Assembly (NCBI GenBank): GCA_023525975.1
Contig: CM042030.1
Coordinates: 31,490,350-31,554,349 of the forward strand
Length of the DNA stretch: 64,000 nt
From: Smallanthus sonchifolius
Lineage: Eukaryota > Streptophyta > Magnoliopsida > Asterales > Asteraceae
Direction: 5' to 3'
Shown here: in pieces, positions 22,656 through 34,006 of the stretch
Numbering within the stretch: the first letter of the stretch is position 1
How the letters are laid out: each line of letters opens with the position of its first letter
The notes under the pieces: model-generated
The model's database searches: none
What the model saw: only the letters and a program-made list of their open reading frames with translations
Told to the model about the DNA's origin: nothing
Made by a program: the position numbers and the translations under genes

Positions 22656-25600
22656 AATTCGTGCCATCTTGAACTGATGCATCCTTAAACAAGGAGGGGT
22701 ATTTCGTCTTCATTTGATCCTCTCGTTCCCATGTATACTCGGGACCACGTTTTGAGTTCCAACGTACTTTAACCAGTTTGATTCGACTGCGTCTCAGTCT
22801 TTGAACTTTCCAATCTGTAATCTCAATCGGTTCCTCGATGAAATGAAGTTTATCATCAATGTGAATCTCGTCTGGCGGTATAATCAGCGTCTCGTCTAAT
22901 AAACACTTCTTGAGATTTGATACATGAAACGTATCATGTACATTGCTTAGTTCTTGTGGCAACTTGAGCTTGTAAGCTACAGGGCCAACCCTAGCCAGTA
23001 TTTCAAAAGGTCCAACGTATCTAGGGTTGAGCTTACCACGGTTACCAAACCTTGCAACGCCTTTCCATGGTGAGACTTTTAACATTACTCGGTCACCAAT
23101 TTGAAATTCTAATGGTTTCCGTCTGTTATCAGCATAGCTCTTTTGTCTGTCTCGGGCAGCTTTCAGACGGTCCTTAATTTTGAAGATCTTATCAGTGGTT
23201 TCCTGGACAATCTCAGGACCTGTCAAATGTTTTTCACCAACTTCCGCCCAACATAGCGGTGAGCGGCACTTACGACCATATAAAGCTTCATACGGAGCTG
23301 CATTAATGCTCGTGTGGTAACTGTTATTATAGGAAAACTCCGCCAACGGTAAATGAGTATCCCAATTACCTCCAAAATCAATTACACACGCACGAAGCAT
23401 ATCTTCTAATGTTTGGATAGTCCTTTCACTTTGACCGTCCGTTTGTGGATGGTAGGCTGTGCTCATGTCTAGGCGCGTGCCTAAGGCTTCTTGTAATGAT
23501 TTCCAGATTCTAGACACGAATCTGCTGTCTCTATCAGAGATAATAGAAATTGGCACTCCATGCCTAGCCACAATTTCCTTGATATAAAGCTTTGCAAGTT
23601 TCTCGGTTTTATCCGTCTCTTTGATAGGTAGAAAATGAGCCGATTTTGTCAGTCGATCGACAATTACCCATATTGTGTCATAACCGCTGGACGTCCTGGG
23701 TAACTTCGTGATGAAATCCATAGAAATTTGTTCCCATTTCCATTGAGGTATCTCGGGTTGTTGTAACAAACCAGACGGTTTCTGATGTTCGGCTTTTACT
23801 TTTGAACACGTTAAGCATTTACTGACATATGTGGCAATATCTCCTTTCATATTGGGCCACCAATATAATTCTTTTAGATCCTTATACATCTTATTTGAAC
23901 CTGGGTGAATGGAGTATCTGGACTTGTGGGCTTCGTCCATAACCAACTTCCGTAAGTTACCAAAACATGGCACCCAAGTTCTATTCATGAAGTATAGAGT
24001 GTCATCTGACTTTGTCTCCAATTGTTTGATCATTCCACGTAGTGCTTCATTTTGGATGTTCTTTTCCTTAAATGCTTCTTGTTGTGCCACTCGGATTTGA
24101 GTAGTAAGACTCGTATGAATTGTTAATCCTAGAGCACGAACACGAAGAGTTGTAACTCGATCCTTGCGACTTAAGGCGTCTGCTACGACATTGGCTTTAC
24201 CAGGGTGATACTTGATATCACAGTCGTAATCATTCAGTAGCTCTACCCAACGACGTTGTCTCATGTTGAGTTCCTTTTGATCGAAGATATGTTGAAGACT
24301 CTTGTGATCAGTAAAGATAGTGCATCTTGTACCGTAAAGATAATGTCTCCAAATCTTGAGTGCAAACACAACTGCGCCCAACTCCAAGTCATGGGTCGTA
24401 TAATTCTTTTCGTGCACTTTTAGTTGTCGTGAGGCATATGCGATGACTTTGTCTCTTTGCATTAACACACAACCAAGTCCTTGGTGTGATGCATCGCAGT
24501 ATACGACAAAGTTGTCGATTCCCTCAGGAAGGGATAAGATCGGTGCACTACACAGCTTCTGCTTCAGTAATTGAAAAGCTGACTCTTGCTTGTCATTCCA
24601 ATCAAATTTCTTTTCTTTCTGGGTTAGTGTGGTTAAAGGCAGGGCTATCTTTGAAAAATTCTCGATGAATCGCCTGTAATAGCCTGCCAAACCCAGAAAT
24701 TGACGCACTTCAGTCGGAGTTCTTGGTGCTTCCCAGTTTTTGATAGCTTCAATCTTGGATGGGTCGACGTGAATTCCTTCCTTGTTGATGACATGTCCAA
24801 GAAAATGCACTTCTCGGATCCAAAACTCACACTTAGAGAATTTAGCATAAAGCTTCTCATTCCTGAGTAGTTCTAAGATTAATTTCAAATGATGTTCATG
24901 ATCCTCCTTGGTTCGCGAATATATTAATATGTCATCAATAAACTCTATCACGAATTTATCCAAGTATGGCTTGCATACGCGATTCATGAGATCCATGAAA
25001 ACAGCTGGTGCGTTCGTCAGACCAAATGGCATAACTAGAAATTCGTAGTGGCCATATCGAGTCCTAAAAGCCGTTTTTGGTGTATCTCCTTCCTGAATTT
25101 TCAGTTGATGATACCCTGATCGTAGATCAATTTTAGAATAGAAGCTAGAACCTTGTAGTTGATCGAACAAATCGTCTATTCGAGGAAGTGGATATCGATT
25201 TTTTTATTGTAAGCTTGTTTAACTCTCGGTAATCAATACACATCCTAAAGGTTCCATCCTTTTTCTTTACGAACAAGACCGGAGCTCCCCAGGGTGAGAA
25301 ACTCGGTCTTATGAAACCTTTATCAAGCAATTCTTGCAGTTGATTAGATAATTCCTGCATCTCGGAAGGTGCTAGTCGATACGGTGATCTCGCAACTGGT
25401 GCGGCTCCTGGTACCAAGTCGATTCGGAATTCGACTTGCCTTGGTGGTGGTAATCCAGGTAAGTCTTCAGGAAAAACTTCAGGGTAATCCTTAACGATTG
25501 GTATGTCTTCAAATCGACGTTTCTCGGGTTTCTTCTCGATGACGTGAGCCAGGAATACGTAATAGCCTTTACGTAGGTACCTACGAGCTTTCATGCAGTT

Positions 25601-27243
25601 TATCATCTTCAATGTCACTCCACTTTTCTCACCTTGTACCGAAAGAATTTCTCCGTTTGGGAGAGGAATATGAACAATCTTCTCAAAACAAACGATCTCG
25701 GCGTGATTCTTAGACAACCAATCCATACCAATAACAACGTCAAAGCTTCCCAAGTCAATAGGTAACAGGTCTATACTAAAGGTGTGGTCTTTCAAACATA
25801 GTGTACAACCCTGAATGACTTCTTCGGTTTTAATTAATTTCCCGTTTGCTAATTCAATTGTATAATTTTGGTCTAGTTTGCTGGGCTTAATACCAAGTAG
25901 GGACTTAAAGTCTTTTGACACAAAACTCATATCAGCACCCGTATCGAAAAGTATAGAAGCATAATGATTGTTTATCAGGAACGTACCAGTGACAATGTCA
26001 GGGTCCTGGCGTGCGTCCCCAGCTCCCATCACGAACGCTCTTCCTCGGGCCTGATTGTTATTCTGATTATTCAACTTGGGGCAATCTTTCCTGTAGTGCT
26101 TCAGATCTCCACATTCGTAGCATCCTTGCTTAATCTTATCGGTGGGGTTGGCATTGAGTCGACATGTCTGCGCTCGATGCCCAAACTTTCTACACCTTTC
26201 ACATTGAGTGCATTTCCCCACATGGTGATACCCACACTTATCACACCTCGGTTGGGGGCCAGCATAACCCCTTTTCTCCACAGCGTTAGCAGCAAAAGCT
26301 TTCACAGTCTCTTGTCTCTTATAGGCTTGATTCCTAAATTGGTTATTTGGTTTTCCCACCCATTTCCTCTTTTCTCCTAACTTTCTTTCCTTAGTTTCCT
26401 TTTTTTCGAACAAACCATTACGAACAACATCATCCCTTAGTTTGTAGGCTAAGACTATGGCACTCTTGGTATCAATGGGGTTCGACGAAGTCACCATACT
26501 ACGAATTTGAGGTGCGAGACCCCACAAGTACCTTTCAACCTTTTTGTACTCTGGTGTGACCATGTGTGGCACCAAGATTGCTAGTTCATTGAACTTGTCA
26601 GTGTAACCAGCCACATCATCTCCTATCATTTGAAGGTTCCACATTTCAGTTTCGATTTTCTGCAATTCATTTCGAGGACAGTACTCCTCGATCATCATGG
26701 TCTTTAGATCATCCCAAGATAGCTGGTAGGCAGTCTGTCTTCCCAATGTTTTCATCTGAGAATTCCACCAGGTTAATGCTTTGTCAGCAAGCGTACATGT
26801 GGCATATTTCACCATACAGTCAGCGGTGCATTCACTGATATCAATCACAGATTCCATCTTCTCAATCCACCTCATCAGGCCTACTGCACCCTCGGTGCCA
26901 TTGAAGTTGCGAGGGTTGCAGGAGAGAAAAGCCTTATAAGTGCACTTCTTGCTCGAAGCATCTGTAGGGTCACAAGTCAATATTTTTAATAATGTTGTTA
27001 ACTTAGATCATGACTGTTACAAAGGTGATTACACATTCTGTTACCTCCAGAACCTCCAGCAGTGCCACTGCCTCCTGCACCTCCTCCGCTACCACTACCA
27101 TTTCCTCCGACGTTATTCCGATTGGCTTCGTACTGCTCCAAGGCGGCGGCTACACGTTGTGATATGAGTTGCTCAACTTCTGCAGAAATCGTCGTGTTGT
27201 TTTCACCAGTAGTGTCACGCGGTGTCCTTCTTTTGGGTGCCAT
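22654..27243 (-). pseudogene. T2 gag-pol polyprotein, nearly intact
   Basis: Start ATG at 27241-27243 (MAPKRRTPRD). Order: Gly-rich linker, capsid domain (about 26950-26450), zinc knuckles (CDKCGYHHVGKC and CYECGDLKHYRKDC, about 26250-26090), protease (FDTGADMSF, about 25940), RT, RNase H (YCDASHQGLGCVLMQ, about 24500), integrase (CLTCSK, then MDFITKLP) and chromodomain to 22657. Only two breaks: a shift in the linker (26962-27044, a possible intron) and one extra base in an A-run near 25200 between LTIK and the NRYPLPRIDD motif. The two T1 stops are absent. The second frame (25170-22657) is open for 838 residues. Because the LTRs are almost identical, the RT frameshift is probably very recent, or the element was copied in trans. 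Confidence 0.93.
26962..27044 (-). other. Candidate 83-nt GT-AG intron in T2 gag
   Basis: On the minus strand it starts GTAACAG and ends CCTACAG. Its length is not a multiple of three, so the gag frame is lost unless it is removed. Removal joins the glycine codon to the aspartate codon before the capsid domain, as in T1. Confidence 0.4.
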
Positions 27244-27427
27244 GGGTCTGAAGTCGAAATGGGGTTAGTGTGTGACGATGTTCAGTGTCTACGATATCCG
27301 TACAATATGATGATAAGTTATGACATGCATATGCAATGAAAAACGTCTCAGTGAGTCATTTAAATTATAGACTAGGTTCGGTTTTTAGACTCCTAGTTCG
27401 CTATAATTAATGGCTCTGATACCAATC
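27244..27427 (-). promoter_or_regulatory. T2 leader with PBS
   Basis: The PBS is at 27413-27424 (TGGTATCAGAGC on the minus strand). The leader is only 184 bp. It aligns with the T1 leader through the region around the T1 pre-gag start (about 6720-6745) and then jumps to the gag ATG, so about 980 bp including nearly all of the pre-gag ORF is missing. It contains the self-complementary TGCATATGCA. Confidence 0.8.
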
Positions 27428-29588
27428 TGTCACACCCCGCCAAGGCGGAAACGCGAGGCGCGACGTTCATGGTTTTTCAAAGCATATAATTATTGCAAAC
27501 GCACACATACAACTGGATACATGAATTAAATTTAAGGTTTTACAGCCCAAAAATAGTATTTGAAGTTACAAAATATTAAGATTTTGCAAATATGACCCGA
27601 ACATTATGGGTTATACAAGAAAAATCTTCAAAAGTTGTATCCACCGTGTATGCATGAACCCTATGTAGTATTACTCTTGCTATCACGATCAGTTTCCTGA
27701 AAAACATACTTGAAAATGTCAACACTAGGTTGGTGAGTTCACAGGTTTTATATATGAATACAATGAGCAAACCAATTGCATGAAAATGATCTTTACGTAT
27801 ATGATAAACAAAACAAGTAATGTTTGACCCATTTGTAAACTAGCTAGGAATACAAATAATATGTACATACATGAGGCATAACCAAACCAAGACCAGGTGT
27901 TTTGCCCCTCACTCGTACCTCACGAGCAATATTAGAACACTATGCAGTCATTTGGCCAGAGGGACCCATGGTTAGCGCGACTAACCATGACCGGAGGTGT
28001 CAAACCCAATAGTACTATCCATAGAATCTCAGGCTAATCTATAGCTAATGGTTATAAATATGATGATCAGGGGACATTACGAGCTCCAAATGTGTCAACT
28101 CATGCATACATAAAGGTCGGGTCTTGTTTTCTTGTTATCATATAAAAATAGTTATAAGTATGTTCTTCCCCCAAATAGTACAAAACAGTAAAAAGGGGCC
28201 GTGAAACTCACCTTGAGTTTGTGTATGTTAGCAACGATAATTGTTCCAGTCAAACTTGACTATTCGTACCCTAATTACAAAAAGGGTAATTCTTGTTAAG
28301 ACCGTACGTCTTATATGTAAATTGTTCATCGACTTAGTAAATCTGATTGCTTTTGTTTAAAATATCTTCTTAGTTTTTCAACACTTGATTTGTAGTAAAA
28401 ACAGTTCTAAGTTACTGCTAAATGGGACTGATGACCAGGTATCGAAACTACCTAGTTTCGATTGAATCAGGACAGAACAGAACAGATGTCGAAACTACCT
28501 TGTTTCGATTAAGCAAACTGGGTATCGAAACTATCTAGTTTCGATTGAGTACTAGGTATCGAAACTCCTAGTTTCGATTGAATAATAGCTATCGAAACTA
28601 CCTAGTTTCGATTGAGTAAACAGGTATCGAAACTCCTAGTTTCGATCAAATAGGTATCGAAACTCCTAGTTTCGATCAAACTGGTATCGAAACTCCTAGT
28701 TTCGATTGAGAAACAGGTATCGAAACTCCTAGTTTCGATTACTGCAATTCTGATTGACAGAATCAGTCCTGCATATTTTTATGTTTTAAACTTGAATTCG
28801 ACACACTTATCTTGTTATCTTACTTGCGTTTGAATATTTTGTATGCTTATCTACGGTTTTAAAAGAAAATATTGTAGATAGTATTGAGTTTTTACCTTAA
28901 AACAGAGATGAAGATGATGAGAGAAAACAGAGAATGATCTTGAATCTTTTGCTAAACTCTTTTCAGAAACACTTGAAATTCTCCTTAAAACATCGAATTC
29001 GTGATGGATTTTGCCTTAAAACTGGACTTTGAATTGGAGAGAAATGGAGAATTTGCCGTAAGAAAATGAGTGATAAAATGGGAATTGTGAGGAAAATGAG
29101 TGAGGTGGTATGGTTTTTACTTGAGTTTTTCTCAGGAGAGGTATGGGTCGAGGTGTAGGTTTTCTCTGCACTTCGGCCGAGAAAGTCAAGGGTAAGTTGG
29201 GTTTAGATAGTATAATAATTAGATTTAGGTATTAATATCAATTATAGTTTTAAAGGGGTAAATAAATCCGGTTTAGATCCTCCACGGTATTATAAATTTA
29301 TTCTGAAAATAATTTATTGTTCTACGTAAAGTTTGTGAAAATAAAATATATATGTATATATATTTTTCTGGGTATTTGATTTAATCACTAACGTTCGTAT
29401 TTAGTCGGGTTATACGGGTATGTGATCCGGTAATTCCTAGAATTACCAAAATATGAAATGGAACAATGTACGGCTTTTCTTAGACTTTAATGCCCTAATT
29501 TATTCAATTAGGTAAATCACGAACATAAATATAATATAAACTTGTTTATATCGTGTACGGATATTAACCTGAAATGTCGGGTGTCACA
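27428..29588 (-). repeat. T2 5' LTR, 2161 bp
   Basis: Same length as the left LTR at an offset of 6969. It ends at the TGTAT duplication. The CATGGTTAG / CTAACCATG inverted repeat is at 27967-27989. Confidence 0.95.
28440..28742 (-). repeat. Nine-unit TCGAAACTA hairpin array in T2 5' LTR
   Basis: Matches 21471-21773, with all nine units retained. Confidence 0.93.
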
Positions 29589-29593
29589 TGTAT

Positions 29594-29805
29594 GTACGAG
29601 TTAAAAAGATACTATATGTAAAGTTTAGCCTTAAGGGCAGTATGTATGTAATAGTAAATCTTTTGTATGACTGATTTAAAGTAAACATTAGAACTCACTC
29701 AGCGTTGCTGATTTTTAGTATGCATATCAGTTAAGTGTAGGTGGCAGTAGATGGACGTGGATGCTTGGCTTAACTAGAAGAGTTACCCGAAGATCAGCAT
29801 CTGGC
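29594..29805 (+). repeat. S1 right part, after T2
   Basis: Continuation of the S1 LTR after the TGTAT duplication. It includes the GAACTCACTCAGC segment seen near the ends of many Ty3 LTRs. The exact 3' end and target duplication were not found, so it is probably truncated. Confidence 0.45.
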
Positions 29806-29946
29806 ATCCCGTTTATGTTTTTGTTTATGTTTCAGTTGTTTAAGACAAGTTTCATTTCGTATCAGACATATCTCATGGCGAAAGTCTAGGCATCCGTTCT
29901 GACAACTCATGAAGGAGAGTATTTATACCGCACGTATGTCAGAAAG
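29806..29946 (-). mobile_element. L1 remainder
   Basis: Reverse-complement similarity to L2 at about 44345-44515, clearest for 29860-29945 (the stretch with GTCTAGGCATCCG and GTATTTATACCGCAC). It ends where T3 begins. Confidence 0.6.
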
Positions 29947-30397
29947 TGTCACACCCTCAAATTCCACTAACAGAGTTTTACCATTTGGAAGGTCACACAC
30001 CAGGATCTCAGTCATTAGTTACATCAAACGACACTATATGAGACTTAAAATGTCATAGCATAAAAGTTCAGAGTTAATGCAGAAGCAGTTTATGTCAAAT
30101 AGTTACTGCGCAAAACAAACGCGCCCAAGTTTAGTTTAATAAAAGCAAGTGAATTGTTTTAACGGTTTGCATGTGAGTGAAATGATAGTAGGACTCCATG
30201 CATGTCCTAGTTGTGCAACCTATGCCTTAGCGACCAGAGAAAACATGTACGAAAAGTGTCAACATAAGGTTGGTGATTTCACATGTTTCAATAACAAAGT
30301 AAAGCGTTTGCAGATTATGTACATTCCAATATGCATATCTATAGGTAGCTAACCTACGTTCCTGTCTTGCTAAAGCGTTCATAACCGAAGCTGACAT
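29947..30397 (-). repeat. T3 3' LTR, first piece
   Basis: Begins TGTCACACCC on the plus strand. It contains a segment around 30258-30285 that matches T2 (the GTCAACA...GGTTGGTGA...TTCAC module). It is interrupted by C2 with the GACAT duplication at 30393-30397. Confidence 0.7.
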
Positions 30398-31134
30398 TGT
30401 AGAACCAAAGACTGATTGCTACCAAATTATTCTAAGTACAATTGCTGCTGATAGGCTTATCAGCAGCAGTCAACACTTGTTGCTGCTGATAGGCTTATCA
30501 GCAGCATTCAACACTTGTTGCTGCTGATAGGCTTATCAGCAGCCTTCAACACAAGTTGCTGCTGATGGGCTTATCAGCAGCAGTATTCTCAACTTTGCTG
30601 CTGATAGCTTTATTCACTGAAGACCAAACGTTGCAGCTGACTATCCATGCCAAGCGTCTCTGACAACTTTCTGCAAAAGCAACTGCCACACTCCAAGCAG
30701 AAGGAACCTCAGTGGTGCAACCAATAAAGGACCTTGTTGCGCGTCTCCAAGCATGCAAACAATGATGCCTAAGAAGACGCTTCAATAAAGTTATCTAGAT
30801 TAGCCTTTGCGTATAATTTAGATTAATAAACAAGATCAACGGTCTGTGTTTGATCTGATCCTCAGAATCAAGGGTTTGTCTTGATTCTGAGTTACTATAA
30901 ATACTGTGTAAACACTTCATAGTAAGTGTGCTTGAGTGTGCTTGAATGTGCTTTTTAGTTTGCTTTCAAAGTGCCTTGAAAGAGTTTTTGCTTGTAATCC
31001 TGTAATCACAGCAGATCAATACAACAGTGCATTTATCAGTATTCTTGCTGTTTTACTTGTTTACTTTGTTAGTTGCTATTGTTTCCGCCAATATCAACTA
31101 GAATAGAATCACCTTGTAATCTCACGATCCTACA
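30398..31134 (+). repeat. C2 5' LTR, 737 bp
   Basis: TGTAGAACC to GATCCTACA. The TATA box CTATAAATA is at 30895-30903. A four-unit, 38-bp hairpin array occupies about 30442-30609. Confidence 0.97.
30442..30609 (+). repeat. 38-bp hairpin array in C2 5' LTR
   Basis: Four units with arms TGCTGCTGATA / TATCAGCAGCA, then a degenerate half unit. One unit has a changed base in one arm (GATGGGC near 30565). Confidence 0.92.
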
Positions 31135-31148
31135 AGTGGTATCAGAGC
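31135..31148 (+). promoter_or_regulatory. C2 primer binding site
   Basis: TGGTATCAGAGC at 31137-31148, two bases after the LTR. Confidence 0.93.
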
Positions 31149-31239
31149 TTTGGCTCAAGATTAAACAAACTAACATTTGTTTAATCACTTTCTGATTCTA
31201 TTCAAAACTCTATTCTTGATCAAGTCACATCAAAACAAA

Positions 31240-31797
31240 ATGGCACAAAGCAACGGGCTTGAAGACATCCTGAAGCAGCAATACGAAAACTTTGTCTGCA
31301 ATGAAGGTGAGTCACTAACCAGAGTGTATAACAGGTACATTTACTTGGTAGGAGAGCTGCAGTGCTCTAAGGTGAAACTGGAGAATGAAGACATTCTCAA
31401 AAGGTTCATCAGATCTCTTCCTAGTTGCTGGACACTTTACACAGTGTCAATAAGAAGAACTGAGAATCTGAAGACTATGCTGATGACCGAGCTCTTTTGT
31501 ATGCTAAAAGCCTATGAATTAGAAATAATTCAAGCCAAAGAAAGAAGCTCAAGCCATCAATCAGCCTCTTCCAGCACCTCTCCCGCGCTTCACTCTGACC
31601 ACTCAGGTCCTAGTTCAAGCGACTACTATCCTACCAGACAAGCACACCAAGCTCAGCCAAGACACCAACAACAGCAACAAGTCAATCCTCCAGCACAAAC
31701 TGCAGCCCGTGCAAAAGTTGGAACTACTGACTTTGACTGGAGCTTCCAGCCTGAGGATCTTTCTGCCAACAATCAAGCTCTCATGGCGACACATTAG
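31240..31797 (+). CDS. C2 N-truncated gag (UBN2 type)
   Basis: ATG at 31240 in good context (AAAATGGCA). The 185 residues contain the second half of the UBN2 gag region (ILKQQYENFVCNEGESL, then RSLPSCWTLY), then Ser/Gln-rich low-complexity sequence. The usual N-terminal half of this domain is missing. The end, FDWSFQPEDL, matches the segment that follows the gag domain in related Copia elements. A one-base loss near 31790 separates it from the downstream coiled-coil ORF, whose frame is open from about 31785. The two were probably one protein in the parent. Gag function without its N-terminal half is uncertain. Confidence 0.75.
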   Translation: MAQSNGLEDILKQQYENFVCNEGESLTRVYNRYIYLVGELQCSKVKLENEDILKRFIRSLPSCWTLYTVSIRRTENLKTMLMTELFCMLKAYELEIIQAKERSSSHQSASSSTSPALHSDHSGPSSSDYYPTRQAHQAQPRHQQQQQVNPPAQTAARAKVGTTDFDWSFQPEDLSANNQALMATH

Positions 31798-31940
31798 AGG
31801 TATCCTCTCTAACTTCAGACACATCAGAGGTACCACCAAAGGTATATGAAAATCTATGTACTCAAGAGTGCATTGATAAAGTCCTTGGATATAGGAAACA
31901 TAACCAGAAGCTCATAGATCAAAATGAAGAATTTCACCAA

Positions 31941-33392
31941 ATGAAATCTGATTTTAAAAAGGTTGAAAATAGTTACAAGGAAAAGAATGATTGTTTAAAG
32001 AAAGAAATTTCATCATTAAAACATGAACAAACAAACCTTGAAACTCAAATTGATGATATTCTGGTTAAGTTAAAAGCTGCAAGGGATGAATTGGCAGACC
32101 AAAAAGTCCATGTGGAAAAATATGAATTTGCATCCAAAAAGCTGCAAAGACTTTTGGATATTCAAATCCATGAAAATGTAAAAACTGGTTTGGGATATCA
32201 TGCCAACCAGTATAAAACCGTCGCACCTCCTGCTGATTATGTTGCCATATACGAACCAAGCTTCAATGTTGAACATCTTGACACTGCAAACCAAAATCTT
32301 GATCCTTCAACGGATGAACCCTTCGTTGAAGAATGCACTACCTCATCGGAATCTGAGTCAACCTACTTAGACCATGATGAAACCAGTGCATCCTCATCTG
32401 AAGCTATTCTGAATAGAGTGGCAGTTCCTGCTGTTCTTCCAGCTGTTCCAGCCCCTGTACCATTCAAACAGATCAAGATCAGCTATCCTCCAGGTGGAAG
32501 AAAGCTAAAAAGTGCAAAGGAACAGACATCAGGACCTACAGACCCCAACCCTCAGTCAAAGCCGATCCCAAAAAGGAAGGTATTTGATATACGTCGTAAG
32601 CCTGAAGAAAAAGTTCCATATGTTCAAAAGACCCTAGAAGAAGCCACTTTTGAACATAACAAAGCTCATCCATGGAACTTCAAGGATCTGTTCCAAAGAA
32701 AGGACTATGTGTACTTTCAAAGGGACAAAACAGCTCTATCTTGCCTTGTTTGTGGCAGATATAATCACACTGCCAGCACTTGCTTTCATTATCTGGAATA
32801 CCAACGAAACTCAAAGCAACATGCCTTTGAAAAGACCAAAAAAAATAAACAGGTGAGAAGCTATGATGCAAAGGCAACAAAGTTCAGGGAGTCTCTATCT
32901 CCTCCAAGAGTGAAGGTTCCTAAGCCCAAACAAACCTGTATCATTTGTGGTGAATCAGACCACTTTGCTGCCAAATGCAGGTTTAATCCATTCAACCAGT
33001 TTGCAAAGTGCTCATCTAGGTTTACTCCAACAGCAGTGAACAAAACTGCTGCTGATCCTAAAAAGGCTAGAAAATCTAAGGTTAAGCCTTCAGTAGCAAA
33101 AATATCCACTGCTGACAAAGGGAAATCAAAGGCAAAGCCTTCAGCAGCCAAAATTCCTGTTGCTGCTCCAGTAAAGCCATCAGCAGCAACAAAATCTGCT
33201 GCTGATAAGTCAGAATCTTCAGCAACAAAAACTGCTGCTGATAGAATAACGAAAACTGGAAAACCACCAATAATGCAATGGAAAGCCAAATCATCAGATA
33301 CAACGTCGGATGCTGAAAAGACCAAGAAAGCTGGAAAACCACCAATTCAACAATGGAAGGTAAAGAATACACTAAGTATTGTCATCGGTTAA
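31941..33392 (+). CDS. C2 coiled-coil, double zinc-knuckle protein
   Basis: The open frame extends upstream to about 31785; the ATG at 31941 is the first available. The first ~90 residues form a coiled coil, followed by GLGYHANQ and a Pro-rich segment. An acidic Ser-rich stretch follows. Two CX2CX4HX4C knuckles, CLVCGRYNHTASTC (about residue 267) and CIICGESDHFAAKC (about 332), indicate nucleic-acid binding. The C-terminal ~120 residues are Lys/Ala/Ser repeats built from the same CAGCAGC/GCTGCTG hairpin DNA as the LTR. Probably the nucleocapsid part of a Gag. No protease motif follows. Confidence 0.8.
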   Translation: MKSDFKKVENSYKEKNDCLKKEISSLKHEQTNLETQIDDILVKLKAARDELADQKVHVEKYEFASKKLQRLLDIQIHENVKTGLGYHANQYKTVAPPADYVAIYEPSFNVEHLDTANQNLDPSTDEPFVEECTTSSESESTYLDHDETSASSSEAILNRVAVPAVLPAVPAPVPFKQIKISYPPGGRKLKSAKEQTSGPTDPNPQSKPIPKRKVFDIRRKPEEKVPYVQKTLEEATFEHNKAHPWNFKDLFQRKDYVYFQRDKTALSCLVCGRYNHTASTCFHYLEYQRNSKQHAFEKTKKNKQVRSYDAKATKFRESLSPPRVKVPKPKQTCIICGESDHFAAKCRFNPFNQFAKCSSRFTPTAVNKTAADPKKARKSKVKPSVAKISTADKGKSKAKPSAAKIPVAAPVKPSAATKSAADKSESSATKTAADRITKTGKPPIMQWKAKSSDTTSDAEKTKKAGKPPIQQWKVKNTLSIVIG

Positions 33393-34006
33393 GATGGATG
33401 CATCTGTCTTCTGTTGTAAATATGTATGTCTATTGTTGTAAATAAAAGTTAATATCAGCAGCACTTTTTCACTGCTGACAGGTTTACTCTTCAGCAGCAA
33501 AGCATTTGCCACTGATCTCTTTAAGTTATCAGCAGGAACAAGTTTCCTGCGGATAGCTTTAAGGCGGTCAGCAGCAACATCTTTGCTGCGGATGAATACA
33601 TCCATCAGCAGCTACCAAATCTGCTGCTGAAAGACTTAACTATCCGCAGCAACCAAGTTTGCAGCGGATAGCTCACCATCAGCAGCAACCAAGTTTGCTG
33701 CTGATGGGTAAAACAAGTCTACATTAACTTTTACCCACGGTAAAAACTACTCTCAGTCTTTACCATGACTGCTCGAGTGTTTTACAGCTGTAACAGTGAA
33801 AAGTAAAAAGGGTTGTACTGTACAAGAAAATTTGCTTTTTCCCTCGTCTGCCGTTATATCAAAATCCCAAACGTCCCCACAACCTCTTCATATTCAATTT
33901 CAAACCTAACTTCCATCACTTTCTCTCCCGTCCCCACAGCATTCCAAGCCCTCCATACTTAACCACCATTCAAACACCCTTCCCTCTTCCCTCCAAATCC
34001 ATAACA
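33393..34006 (+). promoter_or_regulatory. C2 hairpin-rich spacer and possible internal promoter
   Basis: 33455-33710 is full of CAGCAGCAA...TTTGCTGCTG and related inverted repeats, variants of the LTR unit. From about 33840 the sequence changes to a pyrimidine-rich stretch with a TATA-like GTTATATCAAAA (about 33853) and a CT-rich leader before the ATG at 34007. This looks like a plant promoter and 5' UTR, which would let the giant ORF be transcribed on its own. Confidence 0.45.

Larger units (their letters stand above)
20459..29588 (-). mobile_element. T2: complete Ty3/gypsy chromovirus (Tekay/Del type)
   Basis: Two 2161-bp LTRs (20459-22619 and 27428-29588) flank an internal region with PBS and gag-pol. 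The target duplication TGTAT is at 20454-20458 and 29589-29593. Reading the LTRs against each other I saw only three differences (near 21025, 21034 and 21556), so insertion is recent. It belongs to the same family as T1: pol is almost the same and the LTR starts match, but it lacks the T1 pre-gag ORF. It inserted in S1. Confidence 0.95.

Noticed and set aside
31785..31940. Programmed frameshift between C2 gag and coiled-coil ORF
   Set aside because: No slippery heptamer is visible; a simple one-base loss explains it.
32861..33325. Antisense 154-residue ORF in C2
   Set aside because: Opposite strand of the Lys/Ala/Ser repeat region of the zinc-knuckle ORF; no start context or domain.
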